64,000 bases of DNA, taken from NCBI RefSeq assembly GCF_020085105.1, contig NC_058043.1:19830667-19894666 (forward strand), in the 5' to 3' direction. Origin of the DNA: Siniperca chuatsi (Eukaryota > Chordata > Actinopteri > Centrarchiformes > Sinipercidae). The notes beneath the pieces were generated by a model, which did not search any database, was not told the origin of the DNA, and worked only from the letters and a program-made list of their open reading frames with translations. Made by a program: the position numbers and the translations under genes. Shown here piece after piece: positions 13,125-26,500 of this stretch (positions within the stretch are counted from its first letter, which is position 1; every line of letters starts with the position of its first letter).

Positions 13125-13225
13125 ATTACAGTACATTTATTTAGCTGATGCTTTTATCCAAAGCATCTTACAATAAGTGCATTCAACCATGTGGATACAA
13201 CCCAAGAATCATGCAAGTACATCAG
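13125..13225. mobile_element. teleost interspersed repeat fragment
   Basis: Contains GCTGATGCTTTTATCCAAAG, then CTTACAATAAGTGCATTCAA and GTGGATACAA. I recognise this as a very common fish repeat core. It overlaps the likely end of the faim2 transcript and supplies TTTATT at 13136, which is a minus-strand AATAAA. Confidence 0.6.
13136..13141 (-). terminator. faim2: candidate poly(A) signal for faim2
   Basis: The minus strand reads AATAAA about 515 bases beyond the faim2 stop codon. It lies in the repeat at 13125-13225. Other AATAAA matches occur further out (near 12690), so the true end is uncertain. Confidence 0.4.
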
Positions 13226-13312
13226 CTTCAAGGGCTACATTTATGCACATTAATGCAGCCAAGGAAACTGATCATATTCAACTCTGGTTTTGGTGTTTTA
13301 GCCACTTATGAG

Positions 13313-13344
13313 CCTACAGTGTGTGTTAAAACACACACTGTAGG
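13313..13344. repeat. perfect 15-bp hairpin
   Basis: The arms CCTACAGTGTGTGTT and AACACACACTGTAGG are separated by AA. It falls within the inferred faim2 3'UTR, so the transcript could fold into it. Confidence 0.9.
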
Positions 13345-13655
13345 ATGGTGGGGTGACAGTGTACCTCAGAGGGATACAAAAACAGATCAACAGGAATGGC
13401 CAGAGTACAGTGAACAACTACAGTAAGGTATCAGGCAGGATTGTATAGAGAAGATTACATAACCAAAAGCAGAGAACAAACCGCTTGCTCTTACTTTGCT
13501 TGCAGAGTTTTGATGCATGTACAAAAAAAAACTTGTGATGTCATCTTGTTCATGAGGGTAATAAATCCAAGTGGGTTGTTGAGTTTGTTGAGAGTTCAAT
13601 TATTGCAGCTGAGAGACAGATATACAGTATGCAGGGAAAAAGTGGAGGAGATGCT

Positions 13656-16459
13656 TTACTCGCGCCCTCCTCCCATGATCTGTAGCAGGAAGCTGAACAG
13701 GTAGATAATGTCCAGGTAGATGCTAAGGGTGGCAAAAATATATTCCTCTGGACTTATGGTGTAGCGCTTGTTCCCTAACAGCAACTGAGTGTCAAATGCC
13801 AGGAACTGTGGCAGACATAAGGAGAAAACAAGGAGAGGAATTGAGTAACAAAAAAAACTACAAACTAACTTCAGCTGGACAATATTGAGGTTTTGGTGAA
13901 GTATCAGATTCTCACCAGAGTGAAGAGGATGGCTCCTGCCACAGCATAAATGGCATGCAACCAGGGCACCTGTGGTGCAAGATAGAAAAGCATTACAAAA
14001 CACTGTTAAGAAGGATAGCAGGATGCTAAGTGTTTTGCTAGATAATTTGTAAGGTTAATCCCTTCTCACACACCCAAATACAGCCGGCAGCACTTAAGGC
14101 ATTAATCTGCAACTGTTGTTGAACTCACAGACGTCTCCTAGAAAGGTGCTAGAACGGCTTGAGAGGTGAACTTACATAACCGAAAGGGACCACAATGGAG
14201 ATGGTGATGGCACAGAGAAGCATGACCATACACAAAGAAAACAGGACGCCCTGACAGGATGTGACGTCAATCTGCAACAGGAGAGAGAGAAAAGAAAGAA
14301 AAAAATGGATGATGGATTTATTTATTTATTTAATCAAAATGTATGTTTGGCTGATCGAAAGCAGTTTGAAATTCAAGCAGTTCTTCTCACCTTGCTCTGG
14401 AAGCTGAAGATGGTGACAGAAAGACACACCAGTGCTGTGATTCCCAGACACAGAACCACTGATTTGGTGTTGTAAAAGCTGGAGGAGGAGAAGGTAGTCA
14501 CAATCATCGCATAGTCTTTTAGTCTGGAAAGGCTCAGATGAGTTGAAATCAATGTGTCAGACACCCACATAAACACACGCATCACAGTATGTATTTACCT
14601 CGACACAAATCCCATCATGAAGGCCATGCTCAAAGTCTGAGGGAAGAAGTAAAGAAATATTACCACAGTTAGGCTTTATGTTGAGTGTATGAGTAAAGAG
14701 CTACTATAATGTGCTGTTTTCATCGTGAGGAGTACTCACAAAGAGAACTAACAAAATGATATTCCAAGGAAACTGCCTCCTGATGAAAAAAATAGAAAAT
14801 CCACTTTGTCACCTTAAATTCACAAATGTACACAGCATTATGTATGTGCTTGAATAAATATTTGTGTTATTTATATTGTAGAGAAGTGTTACCTCAGCTC
14901 TCCACAGCAGGACAGTGCAATGTAGGTGGCAAGGAACATGAGACTGCCCAAAAAAAGGGAAAATAATAATACAAAACTTAATACATAAAGTAATAGAAAA
15001 AGGTGACACTATAACGTGAGTTATGATGTGATATTGTCTTTTTTCACTTACTAAGATGCCATGTACAAGCTAGGATGAGTCTGAATAAAAAACCTCACCG
15101 GTGCCCTATAGAGACGACAATTAAATGGACTCAGTTAGCAATTCATGTTTTAATCAAAATGGTACTTGTAAATAGTGATACTGTAGGGGAATAAATTATA
15201 GAAACTCAAGAGTGGTTACCAAAATGAGAAGAGAGCAACAATTGCCACAGTCACAAGCAGCTGAACCATGAGAATGGCGTAGACCTGCAGGAGGACATAC
15301 ATTGTGTCACTATGATATTGTTTTTGTACTGGTGTCACTTGTCACATGTAATGCATTTGTACCTTCCTGATGAAGGTCCGTCTGATGGTCTTGTCGTCCC
15401 AGGCGAACTGGGCCTCCATCTCCCCATAGCCTGAGGATAAATCACACGTGGTGTCTTTAATGAAGTCACCATGCAGGAGGCAGCTTTTGACTGGTACTAA
15501 CATGATTTTTGATTATTAAGTACTTTGCAACACATATGTGATGTCAGGTCACAACTTTAATAAAGTGCAACATGATTATGATTAATAATTAAGATTGCAA
15601 ATTGCAATGAAACATTATATATATGTTATGTATGTATGTTGTCAGTCTTATTTTTTTTCTCCAAGTACTTTGACTCAGACGACCATAATAGCCAGTGTTT
15701 GCACATTTATAACTACTGGGATATGTCAAACTACAAAGAGATTTGTTTTTACCTGCAGTTGCCTCCTGATAAGTAGGGGGCTCATTGTCATCACTCACCT
15801 GCTGGGATCATATTATGGTTAGTAGGATCATTACAACTTTTAATCACATGCACAAAAAGTTTAAAAACAAATCATGTTCACGCTCACACACATGAACCAG
15901 CACAGTACTAATTTTCCTTTCATCTATTGTTTAGCTGTGTGACACATTAGATTTTACTGTTAAAGCTGCCTGCAGACAATTTTCCATAACACAAAACAGC
16001 CTCCATGTTTGATTAGTTCAAAGAGTAGGATGGATGAGATGGGCCTCCTCCATCTTTTCGTAGTCAGCATAGATAACACTGTAGTTGAAGTACACAGAAA
16101 CCAATGTTCAGTAAATGAGCTCTTTCGCACACATTCAAAAAACATAAACTTTTTTTATTTTACGTCATTATTCGGTTGATGATTTTTAAGCCTGGCTGAG
16201 ATGTTGCCATTAAAAAGAGATGAGCATCAGAAACAGAAGAGCCATATCTCTACAATCCTAGCTCAAAGCCATGACTTTGTCATTTGTGCCTCTCTATGAG
16301 CTAATTTTATTGAGTATCTATTTCAGTTCAAAAAACAAACTCAAGAAATTACATTAAAATGTCATGGAGCTTTAGAAATAAATCACTCCACAATGTATTA
16401 CAAAGCAGCTGTGAAACTATAAGATAGGAAAATAAAAAACATACCTTTCCCTTTTTCAT
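13656..16459 (-). CDS. faim2: Fas apoptotic inhibitory molecule 2-like (lifeguard 2), TMBIM family
   Basis: A multi-pass membrane protein of the BAX-inhibitor-1/TMBIM family. FAIM2 restrains Fas-driven cell death in neurons. Exons in order: 16445-16459, 15753-15798, 15363-15430, 15220-15284, 15052-15105, 14893-14943, 14740-14779, 14599-14636, 14391-14478, 14176-14271, 13916-13969 and 13656-13805. All are GT-AG and in phase, giving 254 aa. Residues 12-15 are PPTY, a PPxY motif also present in FAIM2. WDDKTIRR precedes the first membrane segment (about 44-64). The body has about seven hydrophobic segments. SVVLCLGITALVCLSV and YVPWLHA are FAIM2-type signatures, distinct from GRINA. The end is SPEEYIFATLSIYLDIIYLF then GGGRE. 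The N-terminus is much shorter than in human FAIM2 (316 aa). The start is a five-codon first exon (MKKGK). The second exon has a tandem CAGCAG acceptor, so one extra Gln is possible. Duplicate status (a/b) is unresolved. Confidence 0.9.
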
Positions 16460-16616
16460 GTTTTTTCCTTATTTGCACCTTTGTGTTGAAAAATCTCAGC
16501 TCCTCTTGTCTTGTTTAACAGGGTTTGTGAGGTCCACTGCGAGTTGCGAGCAAAGATGTTGTTTGTAGAATAGTTGTTGCTCTGAATTTGTCTCCAGTGT
16601 GGAGATTACACCGAAG

Positions 16617-16623
16617 CTTTATA
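16617..16623 (-). promoter_or_regulatory. faim2: TATA box, faim2 promoter
   Basis: The minus strand reads CTTATAAAGC, about 160 bases upstream of the inferred ATG at 16459. This would place transcription start near 16590 and give a 5'UTR of about 130 bases without a further intron. Confidence 0.55.
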
Positions 16624-17491
16624 AGTCTCCATGTGGTTAATCTCTCTCTAACCCTGATCCCACGCCACCCCTATCCTCGGCCGAATGAGGTCGTTCTCGC
16701 AAAGTCCAGGTAGTGCCAAAACACTGAGATGCAGCCAGACCGTACCACTGCTGTTGCTAAACAGGGATGTCGTTTATGTCTCTATTTGCAGGCACAAAAA
16801 AGTGTGTCAGAAGTGTTCCAGGACAGTTAATCATCCTGGTGCTCACCAGAAAGACTCATAGGACTTACCTTATCTGAGTTACATATGCATTACATAACTA
16901 TTTTGCTCCACTTCAGGGGGGAAACACAGACATAAAGGAGCGTATGCATATTCCTATTGTGTAAGAATATATAATTAAAATAAAACCAACAACCCCTGCA
17001 CATGTCAACTGGTTTATATACACTAACATTTTGACTGACAACATTACTATTTATTATTATCAAGACAGTTTATGATGTGTGACTATCAACCTTTTTGTTT
17101 ATACTTTACTTAATGAAGACTTTGTCATCAGATCTCAGCCCTTTTGCATTTCTATGTGTATAAATGGAACAATTAAACAAAGTTTCAGTAGACAGTAGGG
17201 TTTATCGATTTGTTTGTGCCAGTCTTTTTTAGCAACACAGCAGTAATTCTAGTAATTTATGACATCATGTTTTTGCATAAGAGACTTGTTTAGTAACAGG
17301 CACACCAGACTAATGAGATTGAAGTTAAGAACATTATGGAGCACACAAATAACCTTTAAAAAGAGTAATAATGAGATTTACCAGCAAGCATGCACCTTTG
17401 ATCTACTTTGATACCTCAGTAAATTCCCTCCAATCCTCAGTCCATAAAACATTTTAAATGAAGTACCACTGTATGCGCCCCCTTCTTGTAG

Positions 17492-17506
17492 CCACTAGAT
17501 GGCACC
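17492..17506 (+). promoter_or_regulatory. candidate CTCF site
   Basis: CCACTAGATGGCACC matches the CTCF core CCASYAGRKGGCRSY at every position. It lies between faim2 and nr1d4. Confidence 0.5.
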
Positions 17507-18422
17507 AGCAGACAAGAAAACATTTCTGCATGATGCAAGAGGGGACCTGTGCCAGACACACTAGGTAGTAATAATGTTTTTACTCAAATGCCTTCTTCTT
17601 CTGCCCAGGGAAGTAAGCAGACCTTTGGACCAGAGGGATAAGACTACATGCAGTCTGGCTCTTTTAGTACTGACAGTCGAGGAGGATGTTTTGTGACAAC
17701 ACATAAGCCACACACCCAACCTGACCCTCTCATCCAACAAGGTGGACAAAAATAAAGTGAACACTTTTTGTTATTGTCCAACTTAAAATGCTTCAGTAAA
17801 TATTTACTGATGTGGAAAACAACATGAGCTGTTACTAACTTCAAGAATGATTGTTTTCAAGGTAACGCCATTATAGCAAATGTGTTTATAGTTGAGTGTA
17901 TTTGGCATAAAAAATTAAGTTACACTGAAAAGCCTTTTGGAGCATACATATTGATTCATTAAAAGTCAAGGTTTTTTTGTATTATCTTACAGTGAGTAAG
18001 AATAGCAAGATATTTTTTTAACTCACTGAGTTGCATTTTAACGTAATATAAGAGAGGGTAGCAGGTTAGAAATTATGCTGGCCCATAAGGTTCCTTTAAA
18101 AAAAAAAGAAATTTGAAGATCTACAATTCCATGATGACTAGGGAAACTCTATCTGCTGATGAAGATCATGTGATATGAACTTTGGACATCAGGTATACCG
18201 GGGTCCTTTGAGATGCACTTCGATACACCACAGAGATGCTGACTCTTTGTTGTTTAATGATACACAAACCTCTAACATTATTTGGGCTGTGTTGTTCTGT
18301 AGAATAGGCTGTATTATTGATTTGACAGAATGGACTTATGGTTTCAGTAACAGTCCTGGTCCCTGTGTCTAATCATAAAATAATGTCATGGCCATAATGT
18401 GTTCTTGTTGTTATCCTCCTGT

Positions 18423-18437
18423 CCAGTAGGTGGCATG
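18423..18437 (+). promoter_or_regulatory. candidate CTCF site
   Basis: CCAGTAGGTGGCATG fits the invariant CTCF core and mismatches only the last two flanking positions. It is in the same orientation as the site 0.9 kb before it. Confidence 0.4.
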
Positions 18438-19414
18438 TGAAGACCTCAACACGATTCATAGAAATTACTGGAACACTGGTTGTGTTACAACTCCAGCAGA
18501 GTTACTGTAGAATAGTTTCAGTGCGTTTTTTCCCCTGGTGCAGCATTGAGAATGAAAGTTTGGGAGTTCAAATAAAGATAGAGGGCAGAGGACAGAGCTT
18601 TTGGCTGATGCTTATTTTTCATTTCTTGGCACTATAAGGGACATACAGTACATGCTATTGCTCAGAGACCATTTTACTGCCAGAGAATCACCTGACGTGG
18701 AGGTGATTTATTGCTTTTATCCAGTTGCTGTATTAAAACAAATATACTTGTGGAAATGTGTATCCTCATATTCATTTGAGGAGTCACAGGTTCTCCTGAA
18801 TGTTTGAAAGAAAAATGTACAATAGGGGAGAGTAGCCAATCATAATTACCTCAGAGACATTATTACTTTAAGCACGAATCCCTACTGTTTTGCTGTATAC
18901 AAAAAGTATATGTATTTGTCTGATGTTAGCAGTAATTTAAGGTATCTGCATGTAAATCACAAACTCTGTGTAAAATGTACAGATGACATGGAGACTTCTG
19001 AAGGCCAGAGTTGCTGTTTATGGATAATGTTCCCAAACATTTATACTAATATGTTTTTGCCAGGCCAGTAACATTAACCTACAGAGTCATATTTACATAT
19101 ATCACGGAAATCCATCTCAGCTGATAGTCTCCCGCCAAGTGGCTGCTTGTTGTCTGTGTGTTGGTGGAAAAGAACGTCACCGTGTATTTATTGACATGCA
19201 ACACTCTTTGAAATTACATTTACTTGTTATCACACACTTAAAAATCAAGTTGTGTTTCTTGTTAGTAATAATGCCCCAAATGGCTCTCAGACCTGAAGCA
19301 TGATTGGCTGATTGCTTCTGTTGCTAGGCTACGGCTCTACGGTATGCCTCGGCAATACTGACGATAGCATCACATTAAAGAATAAATATGAAAAAAAGAT
19401 GAGCACAAGGAAAA

Positions 19415-20518
19415 ATGCTATATAACATTATTTAATAATGGTACTCTATGGTGTAACCATAAAACATTTACAAAATATTCACAAGGTGATGCAGTCAGTT
19501 GACAATACAGTTATTTCAATTATATATCTTCAAATAAAAAGTTTATACTCAGAGCGCATGGTTCAAATGCAGCTTTCTCTTTGCAGTCTATAGAGAAATC
19601 TATTATTTGTGACATCATAGACTAATTCAATACTAGCTTTATTCACATATCCAAGAATCTGCAAAACTAATAAGGGTATGAACCAAGAATAAAGCTTATA
19701 TACAAAATTTACAATAAAACACCTTAACATATAATCCATCACGGTCACGGTCTTAAATGACCAATAATTTCTCCCTGATTACCGCATACAAGTACAATGC
19801 AACTTACTTTCATTTCTTAACAATGTTATACATTTTTTAATCACAATGGGGGGATTTTCATAAAGATTTCCCACATGGTGACATGTTGTGAAAATAGCTT
19901 ATGTCGTTTCAACAGGGCATACACAAACTGTCCTCCCAACTGTGTATCAGACATTTCTATTGCTATGTTATATATATTGATTTAAGAGGTCTTCTCAATG
20001 TATGGAAAGTGCCCTTTACACATTGTAGCATGAATGTACTGTAAGAAATCATTGTTGGTAATGTTTGTACACGTTTCTTTTTCTCTGGGCAAGAGTATGT
20101 GCTTCCCTCTTGTTAGCCTTGTTGACAAAGACTAGTTAGGAACATCAGGCTCTTACTTTTTTTTTGGTCTTCAGAACAAGAACTGGCTCTGACAAACTCC
20201 AGGAGGCAGAGGTGATGACTTGGTGGCCTGATGTTGACTCAAAGAACCCACGGAAGAACATAGTCTATGTTTTGATAGTTTTAAAAAAAAGTTTTTTTAG
20301 CAACCCTGGAAACAACTGGATGAGGAATCAGTTTGAGTTCAGGAGCCTCTGCCTCCTGCTGTGCCTACATCCTTCACTGATATTTTTTCTAAGCTCGCTC
20401 TCTCACACAACTGTCCATCATGCATAGGCCAGTGTACTTTGTGTGGCGGGACAGGCTCGCATGGGGAGCAGGGAGGCTCCCCAAAGCAGATACCTCAGTA
20501 AGCTTTAGCTCTCTGAAC
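19415..20518 (-). other. nr1d4: nr1d4 3'UTR (inferred)
   Basis: AT-rich non-coding DNA downstream of the nr1d4 stop. The minus strand has ATTAAA at 19431-19436, a common poly(A) variant, giving a 3'UTR of about 1.1 kb. A canonical AATAAA also occurs near 19187. Confidence 0.45.
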
Positions 20519-23500
20519 TCAAGGATCTATGCGGAAAGCTAAAAGCTTGTCAGAGTGTTGGTTGTTCAGGGTGCGCAGGTCCGGCAGACGTAGCAGCAAT
20601 TTTGGGAAGAGGGTGCTGTCATCTGGGCGGCGACTGGTTATGAGAGAGCGTAGAGCTTTTATTAGATTCTCCTGCAGCTGCTCCACTGCTCCCACCTCCA
20701 CTATACCAGAGCGATCTGGAGAAAGGGAGGAGAAATCGGTTAGACATCGTAGACATGATAAAAAGTGTGTATACAGTATGTGCTTGTGTACATGTATGTA
20801 TGAGTATGTGTCTTACCAGCAGAAACCAGCACAACAGCCATGAAAAGGGCCATCTCGTCTGGCTCCAGACACAAAGATCCTAGCTTCTCGCTGAATTCAA
20901 ACATAGCGTCCAGTAGGGAGCCCATGCCGAGAGCCCTCAGTGATGCCAGTGAGTATGTCTGCCCATTGAGGAAGGTCACCGTCCTCTCCTTGGGGTCAAA
21001 CAGTGAGCAGAACCTCACCATCAGAACCTGTGGACAGAAGCAGACCAGGTTAGCATCAGAAAAGACTCCAAAGGAAAAGAAAGGAAGTAAAGAACAACTC
21101 CACCAACAAATTCTATTTAACTGGATGTACCTGGAAAGTGCCGGATTTGAGCAGCATGACCTGGTCATGCTGGCTAAGAGTCTGGAAGCCCGGGATGCTC
21201 TTTGCAAACTCCACTACTTCTTTAACAGCAGGGGTGAAGCACTGGGAGAAAGACTCCCACACCTCCTGACTGGAGCGACTAGCCGGAGCCACAGGACATG
21301 AATTGAGTGGACATGCCTGCAGAAGAGACAAAAAGAAGAGAGGAAAGGAAGTGTTATGGACTTTTTATTGACATTAAATTGATAGATATTCACATATACA
21401 ATAAGGGGGAAAGTCTCACCAGCACTTTGGCTCCTCCATTTAGCTTCCAGGGGCAAGGACTTTGGTTCTGGGAATCCCTGGCTGGGAAACTGTTCTGATT
21501 GGCTGAGTAGGACTGAGATGACAGGCGGCCACTGATGGGGCACTGATTCTGATTGGAGGAGAAGGTGTACCTGGCGTTGTCGACATTAGTGGAGTTTTCA
21601 TTGCTGCTGTGGCCAACAGGACAGTTTGTGGGGACATGGTAGCTTGATGTCAGGTTTGCCGGCTCCCCCTGAACTGTGTGCTGAGTCTGGGTTGCTGAGT
21701 GTGACAGGGAAGGCTCCTGTGTTGAACTGTTCTGGAAAGACAAAGAGCCAACGTTGCCGGCAGCCATCTTGAGTGGTTTCTCGTCACTGTTCATTAAGTT
21801 TCTGCGGTAAGACTGCGATATGGAGCCCACTTCTTCATTAGTCTGGTTCAGCGGACTGCAGGGGGCATCAGGAGGAGGTGACACCTCTATTTCCATGGAA
21901 GCTGATTCGTTGAGACTGTTCATGTAACTCTGCATCTCATCCAATAGTCTCTGCTTCTCCCGTTTCGGAATACGCCCAAAACGCACAGCTGAGGACAACA
22001 AGAAGAGAGCATCCTCTGTCAGCATTTACTGGCATCAAGCATTGATATCACTGCCAGCTCCTTGCTGGCAGCACTTTGATTAATACATTGAACAGCAGAA
22101 ACACTCATTTTCACATTCAAACAGTACAGAGAAACAACCACTTCGTGTTCTAATATGGGTTCTACATCTGACATTCAAGATGTAATCCTGAAACCTCTCT
22201 ACTGTCTCTGTCTGTTCTGTGTCCATCACAGCTGTTCACCACAATATGGACACTTAAGCCTTCATCTCATCTGACCGCTTCATCTTCCTCTCCAGTCTTT
22301 ACAATACTCCCTTCCCCCTTTTCAATTCCGCACCTCCACTGACAGCCCTATTTATAGCACGCTGTATGCTACACCACCTCCCCCAGTCTCTCTCTCCCTT
22401 TCTGTCTTCCAGTCGAGCACTCGCTCTCTCTTTTTCTGTGGAAGTAGGTCACTGGGTCAACAACATGGAACGTGACAACAGAGTGAGCGAGAAGTGGAAA
22501 GGTCAAAAAGACAAGGGAGGCAGGTAGGAGAAGTGAAGAGACAAAGGGTTGAAGGTGGAAAAAATTTGATGAAAAATTCATTTGCGAGCAGATATAATGT
22601 TGTCAAGTCAAAGACATGACATGAAAATGAATAGTGGCTTTGTGGCTCTATAACATTATCACTGTGGGCTTGGGTAGAACCAACAACAGTACATTTTTCT
22701 TTGTAAATGAATTTGTGTGCATATGAAAACATGTAAAATATGGTTATTAATAAGTTTGAAGTCTGATGAATTAGCAGGTGATTTTTCACTCCCGCATTTT
22801 GGCTTTTATGGGTCAGCTAAAAATGTTTGCTCCAGAAAAGGCATGATTTATTATCACCTAGTTTAGCCACATCCCGAGAGATCAGAGTCCTGCGGTGAAA
22901 TAATGCAGTGCAGCAGATTACGTGTAGCATTATTTTATTATATTATATTTTAAGTTCAAGCACTTTAGGTTTTCATGATTAAACAGAAAGAATGACATTA
23001 TGTCTCAAATGATTATTTGTAAATGTCAGTGTTGAAAAAACCCCCAGATAAGGCTGTACATCTTGGTGAACACATGGGGTAATCAACAACTTTGTGCCCC
23101 AATTTCCCAAAATAAACTATATTTGTCACAGTTTCTCCATGACTGATGACTACTGGGACTCTACAGCTCCTCTTGCCATAAATCAGACAGCAGAGCAAGG
23201 AGAGAGGAAGACAGAGGGGAACAAAAGACAAAAGGAGGGGAATGGAGAGAGAAAAACAGACAAGAACATGAAGGGAAAATGAAATTATGTGATTAGGAGT
23301 GACACCTGCTTAAGCATTCAGTTTTTTGTTTTTGTTAAAACCTACAACAGGTATTAATTTTGACTTTTTAAAAACATATTCTGTGAAGCTTTAACATCTA
23401 ATTCTCCATGTAACCTTGTATTGATGATCAATAGACTCCGCTCCTCAACACTAAGAAAACAAAATATGAATTTCAGTTGTAGTTGCCATATGTCTAAATA

Positions 23501-26500
23501 TCTTCTTTAAGGACATTAACACTGTCTCTCACCATCTCTGGACATGCCCACGAAGAGACACTTCTTAAAGCGGCAGTGCTGGCACCTGTTTCGGTTCATG
23601 CGCATGATGAGACACTTTTCGTTCTTTACACACATCTTGTAGTGGATATTCTGCTGAATGCTGCGTCTGAAGAAACCCTGGAGAAGGCACAAGAAGAATA
23701 AAGACTTTGAAGGGCGTCTTTTGTGGCAATGTGTCTGTGCTTGTACCTACTGAAAACATAAGACATGATATAATACTATCTTTGTTCACTCTCACCTTGC
23801 AGCCTTCACAGGCGTGCACACCATAATGGAACCCAGATGCGATGTCCCCACACACCTTACACAGAAGCACCATACCTCCGGTCTCTATGAAAGAGGCATA
23901 CATCCATCATCAGAGAGAGAAATACAATAACAAAGTGCTGGCAGGTAAACATAGAGGAGAACAGGAAGGAAGTGAGCGGGTACTTACTGGTGAACGTGCC
24001 AGTGAAACCACAAGATCTTTTGGCCACTGTGGGATGGTTGTAGGTTGCCGATGATACTGACGTTATTTGGGCAACGGGAGCATTGTTTACTTCAGGAAAC
24101 TGGAAGACCATTCTCGGGGAAGGAGTTCCTCCCCCTTGTTCCCCTCTCTTGCTCAGGGCCCCAATCTCCTGAAAAGAGACACCCTCCGGGGATGAAGGCT
24201 GCGAGTGGGAAGAGGGTGACTGGGTCTGGTATCCACTTGAAGGACTGCCAGGACTCGGGCTGGCACTGCCGGACGAGCCAGCGTACAAGATAACACCACC
24301 TGGAGGAACAGAGAGGGGCAAAAACTCAGTTCACTGATCTTCATCTGGGTCTGTGTTCACATGCACAATGTGAGTGGGAGTGCAAGTGTTGAGCAATGCT
24401 CTACTTTGATTCAGTGAGCTTACTTGGCAGACATTCACAACCACACACAAAACCCTGATCATGTTGGGACAACAGAAATGTCACAGCTAGAGCAACAACA
24501 ACTCTGACCTGGATATCTGCGTGGAGACTTTTGGTTTCTAATCTGTTAGATAATCAAATAAAAAAATTGTCATTCCATCGTGTGTGTTGCTTTTACTGAT
24601 TAGTGATACCTTTGGCTTCTTGGAAGCCACCTGGAGAATGTTATGTGAATAAATAATGCTAAATACACAATAACCAGGCAAGATAAACACCTTATCTGTT
24701 GGTTGAACCAACACCCACACACAGGTTATTTAGCCATAATAAACATTATGTAGGCCTTCTACAGACGTTACATTTTTTAGATACAATAGCATACTATGTA
24801 TCATGTTGTAGCAAAAAGTATTTCAGGATATTATACAAACATCACAGCAAATCTATGTGGAATGGGAAACACCATAAAATGCTTATCATAATATGACAGT
24901 AAGTCACTATACGTTCACAATGAGCGCCATAGACAGGCTATAAACAGGCCTTTGCTTAGGGATGTCACAGCAAGTCGGAAATGCCCTATTACCCCTCAAC
25001 ACCCACCCACCCGCCCCTCTTGTTTTGCAGACAGTGTTCTTTCCTGCAATATGAAAGACTGCCCCTCACGTGCAGGCTGCCTGCTTGCTCTCAGCATAGA
25101 GTCTTTCCTCCTCTTCCATCTCCTGCCCCCTCCTTTCTTCTCTATTCTCCTCCCCTCCTACCTCCTCCTCCTCCCTCCCCACTTTGGCTGTGGGCCGGCA
25201 GACCCATCTATCCGCCAGCCACCTGACCGGGAGCTCACATGGACTCTTGACACAGTTCCCGCCCGGCTCACAAGGCTCTTTGCGCAGTCCCGTGTAGACA
25301 ACAGCAGCAGTACAATAAGTGCTAGGGCAGATCACGTTTGGAATAGAGAGGGCTTTAATGCTGTGACTACAGACGTAGAGGGAGGCAAGCAGAGCATAGC
25401 TACCTTAAGTCGCTGCAATCCACAGAGTCACTAGAAACTGTGCAGAGGGCAACAGTCACGTTGTTGCTGGCCACTATTTTGACATATTAAAATAATTTGC
25501 TTGAGGGTTTTAGTCAGTTAAAGTGAGCATTTTATTATGCATTTATATCACAGGTGTTTAAGGATGGGAAAATGCAAACCCACCAAAACTCATTTACCTA
25601 CTATTAAGGCTGACATGATTTCTTAAATGTATAGTGTTGTGGTAATAAAACTAAAAACAGTGATGAGAATCTCTACTAATGCAGAGATTCATGATTTCAA
25701 GAATATTATGTATATTTGTATATTTCTGCTCATTTCGGTGGTCCCCTTATGATGATCATTGTCTTCAGTTCAGAGTTGCGCCCCCTTTTAATTTGCCATT
25801 AGATCACTGTGTCAGGTGTCTAAATACCTTGGCATAAAAGCCTGCCAACCAAAACATTTCCCATGTGCAGAAATAGCATTTTCATTGAACAACGCAGTTT
25901 TGTAAAAATTTATATCAGATGTCTGCCCTACTGTGCCCAACGGGTTACTGCAGTCAAGTTAAGAGATGACTAGTCTAACTGTAGTGGCAGTTTTTATCTC
26001 AAATACTAACAATACCCTTGGATTGTCTACACTGTCATACTGCGCACATTTCGTCTCAAGGACCTTGAATCATGTGAGAAAAAGCCTCCCTCGTCTCTTG
26101 TGCTTTCTCTCCTTGAGAAAACACGTGCTGCGTTTCTGTTTAGCTTTAAGTGCCTCCTTAATTCCACAGCTCACACGTGTCAACACTGAATGTAAGGTAC
26201 TCTGGGGGCTTGTGTGTGGTGGCACCTCTGGTATCTGAGCAGACTGTGACTTCACTTCACACACAAACGGGTACATGTGCCTGTATAGTTTTGTGTGTTC
26301 GTGTGAGAAAGATAAAGCTTTTTGGACATGTGTATCACCTGCAGAGGACATGGTCACACCCTACTGTCACACAAACTCCACACCCACTTTGTACAGTCAC
26401 AATCTCCGCCCCCTCTGGTATAAAAACACTCCATATTCTGTGTCCCCCTAACCATTTCCTGGAATCTGGGTTGACTGGGAGCCAGAACGAGCTCTGGGAA

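Larger units (their letters stand above)
16624..19414. other. spacer between faim2 promoter and nr1d4 3' end
   Basis: AT-rich, without exon-like sequence. I looked on the plus strand for thyroid hormone receptor exons, which sit tail-to-tail with NR1D1 in mammals, and saw none. Two CTCF-like motifs are listed separately. Confidence 0.6.

Noticed and set aside
20840..21301. Plus-strand 153-codon frame
   Set aside because: Antisense shadow of nr1d4 ligand-binding-domain exons.
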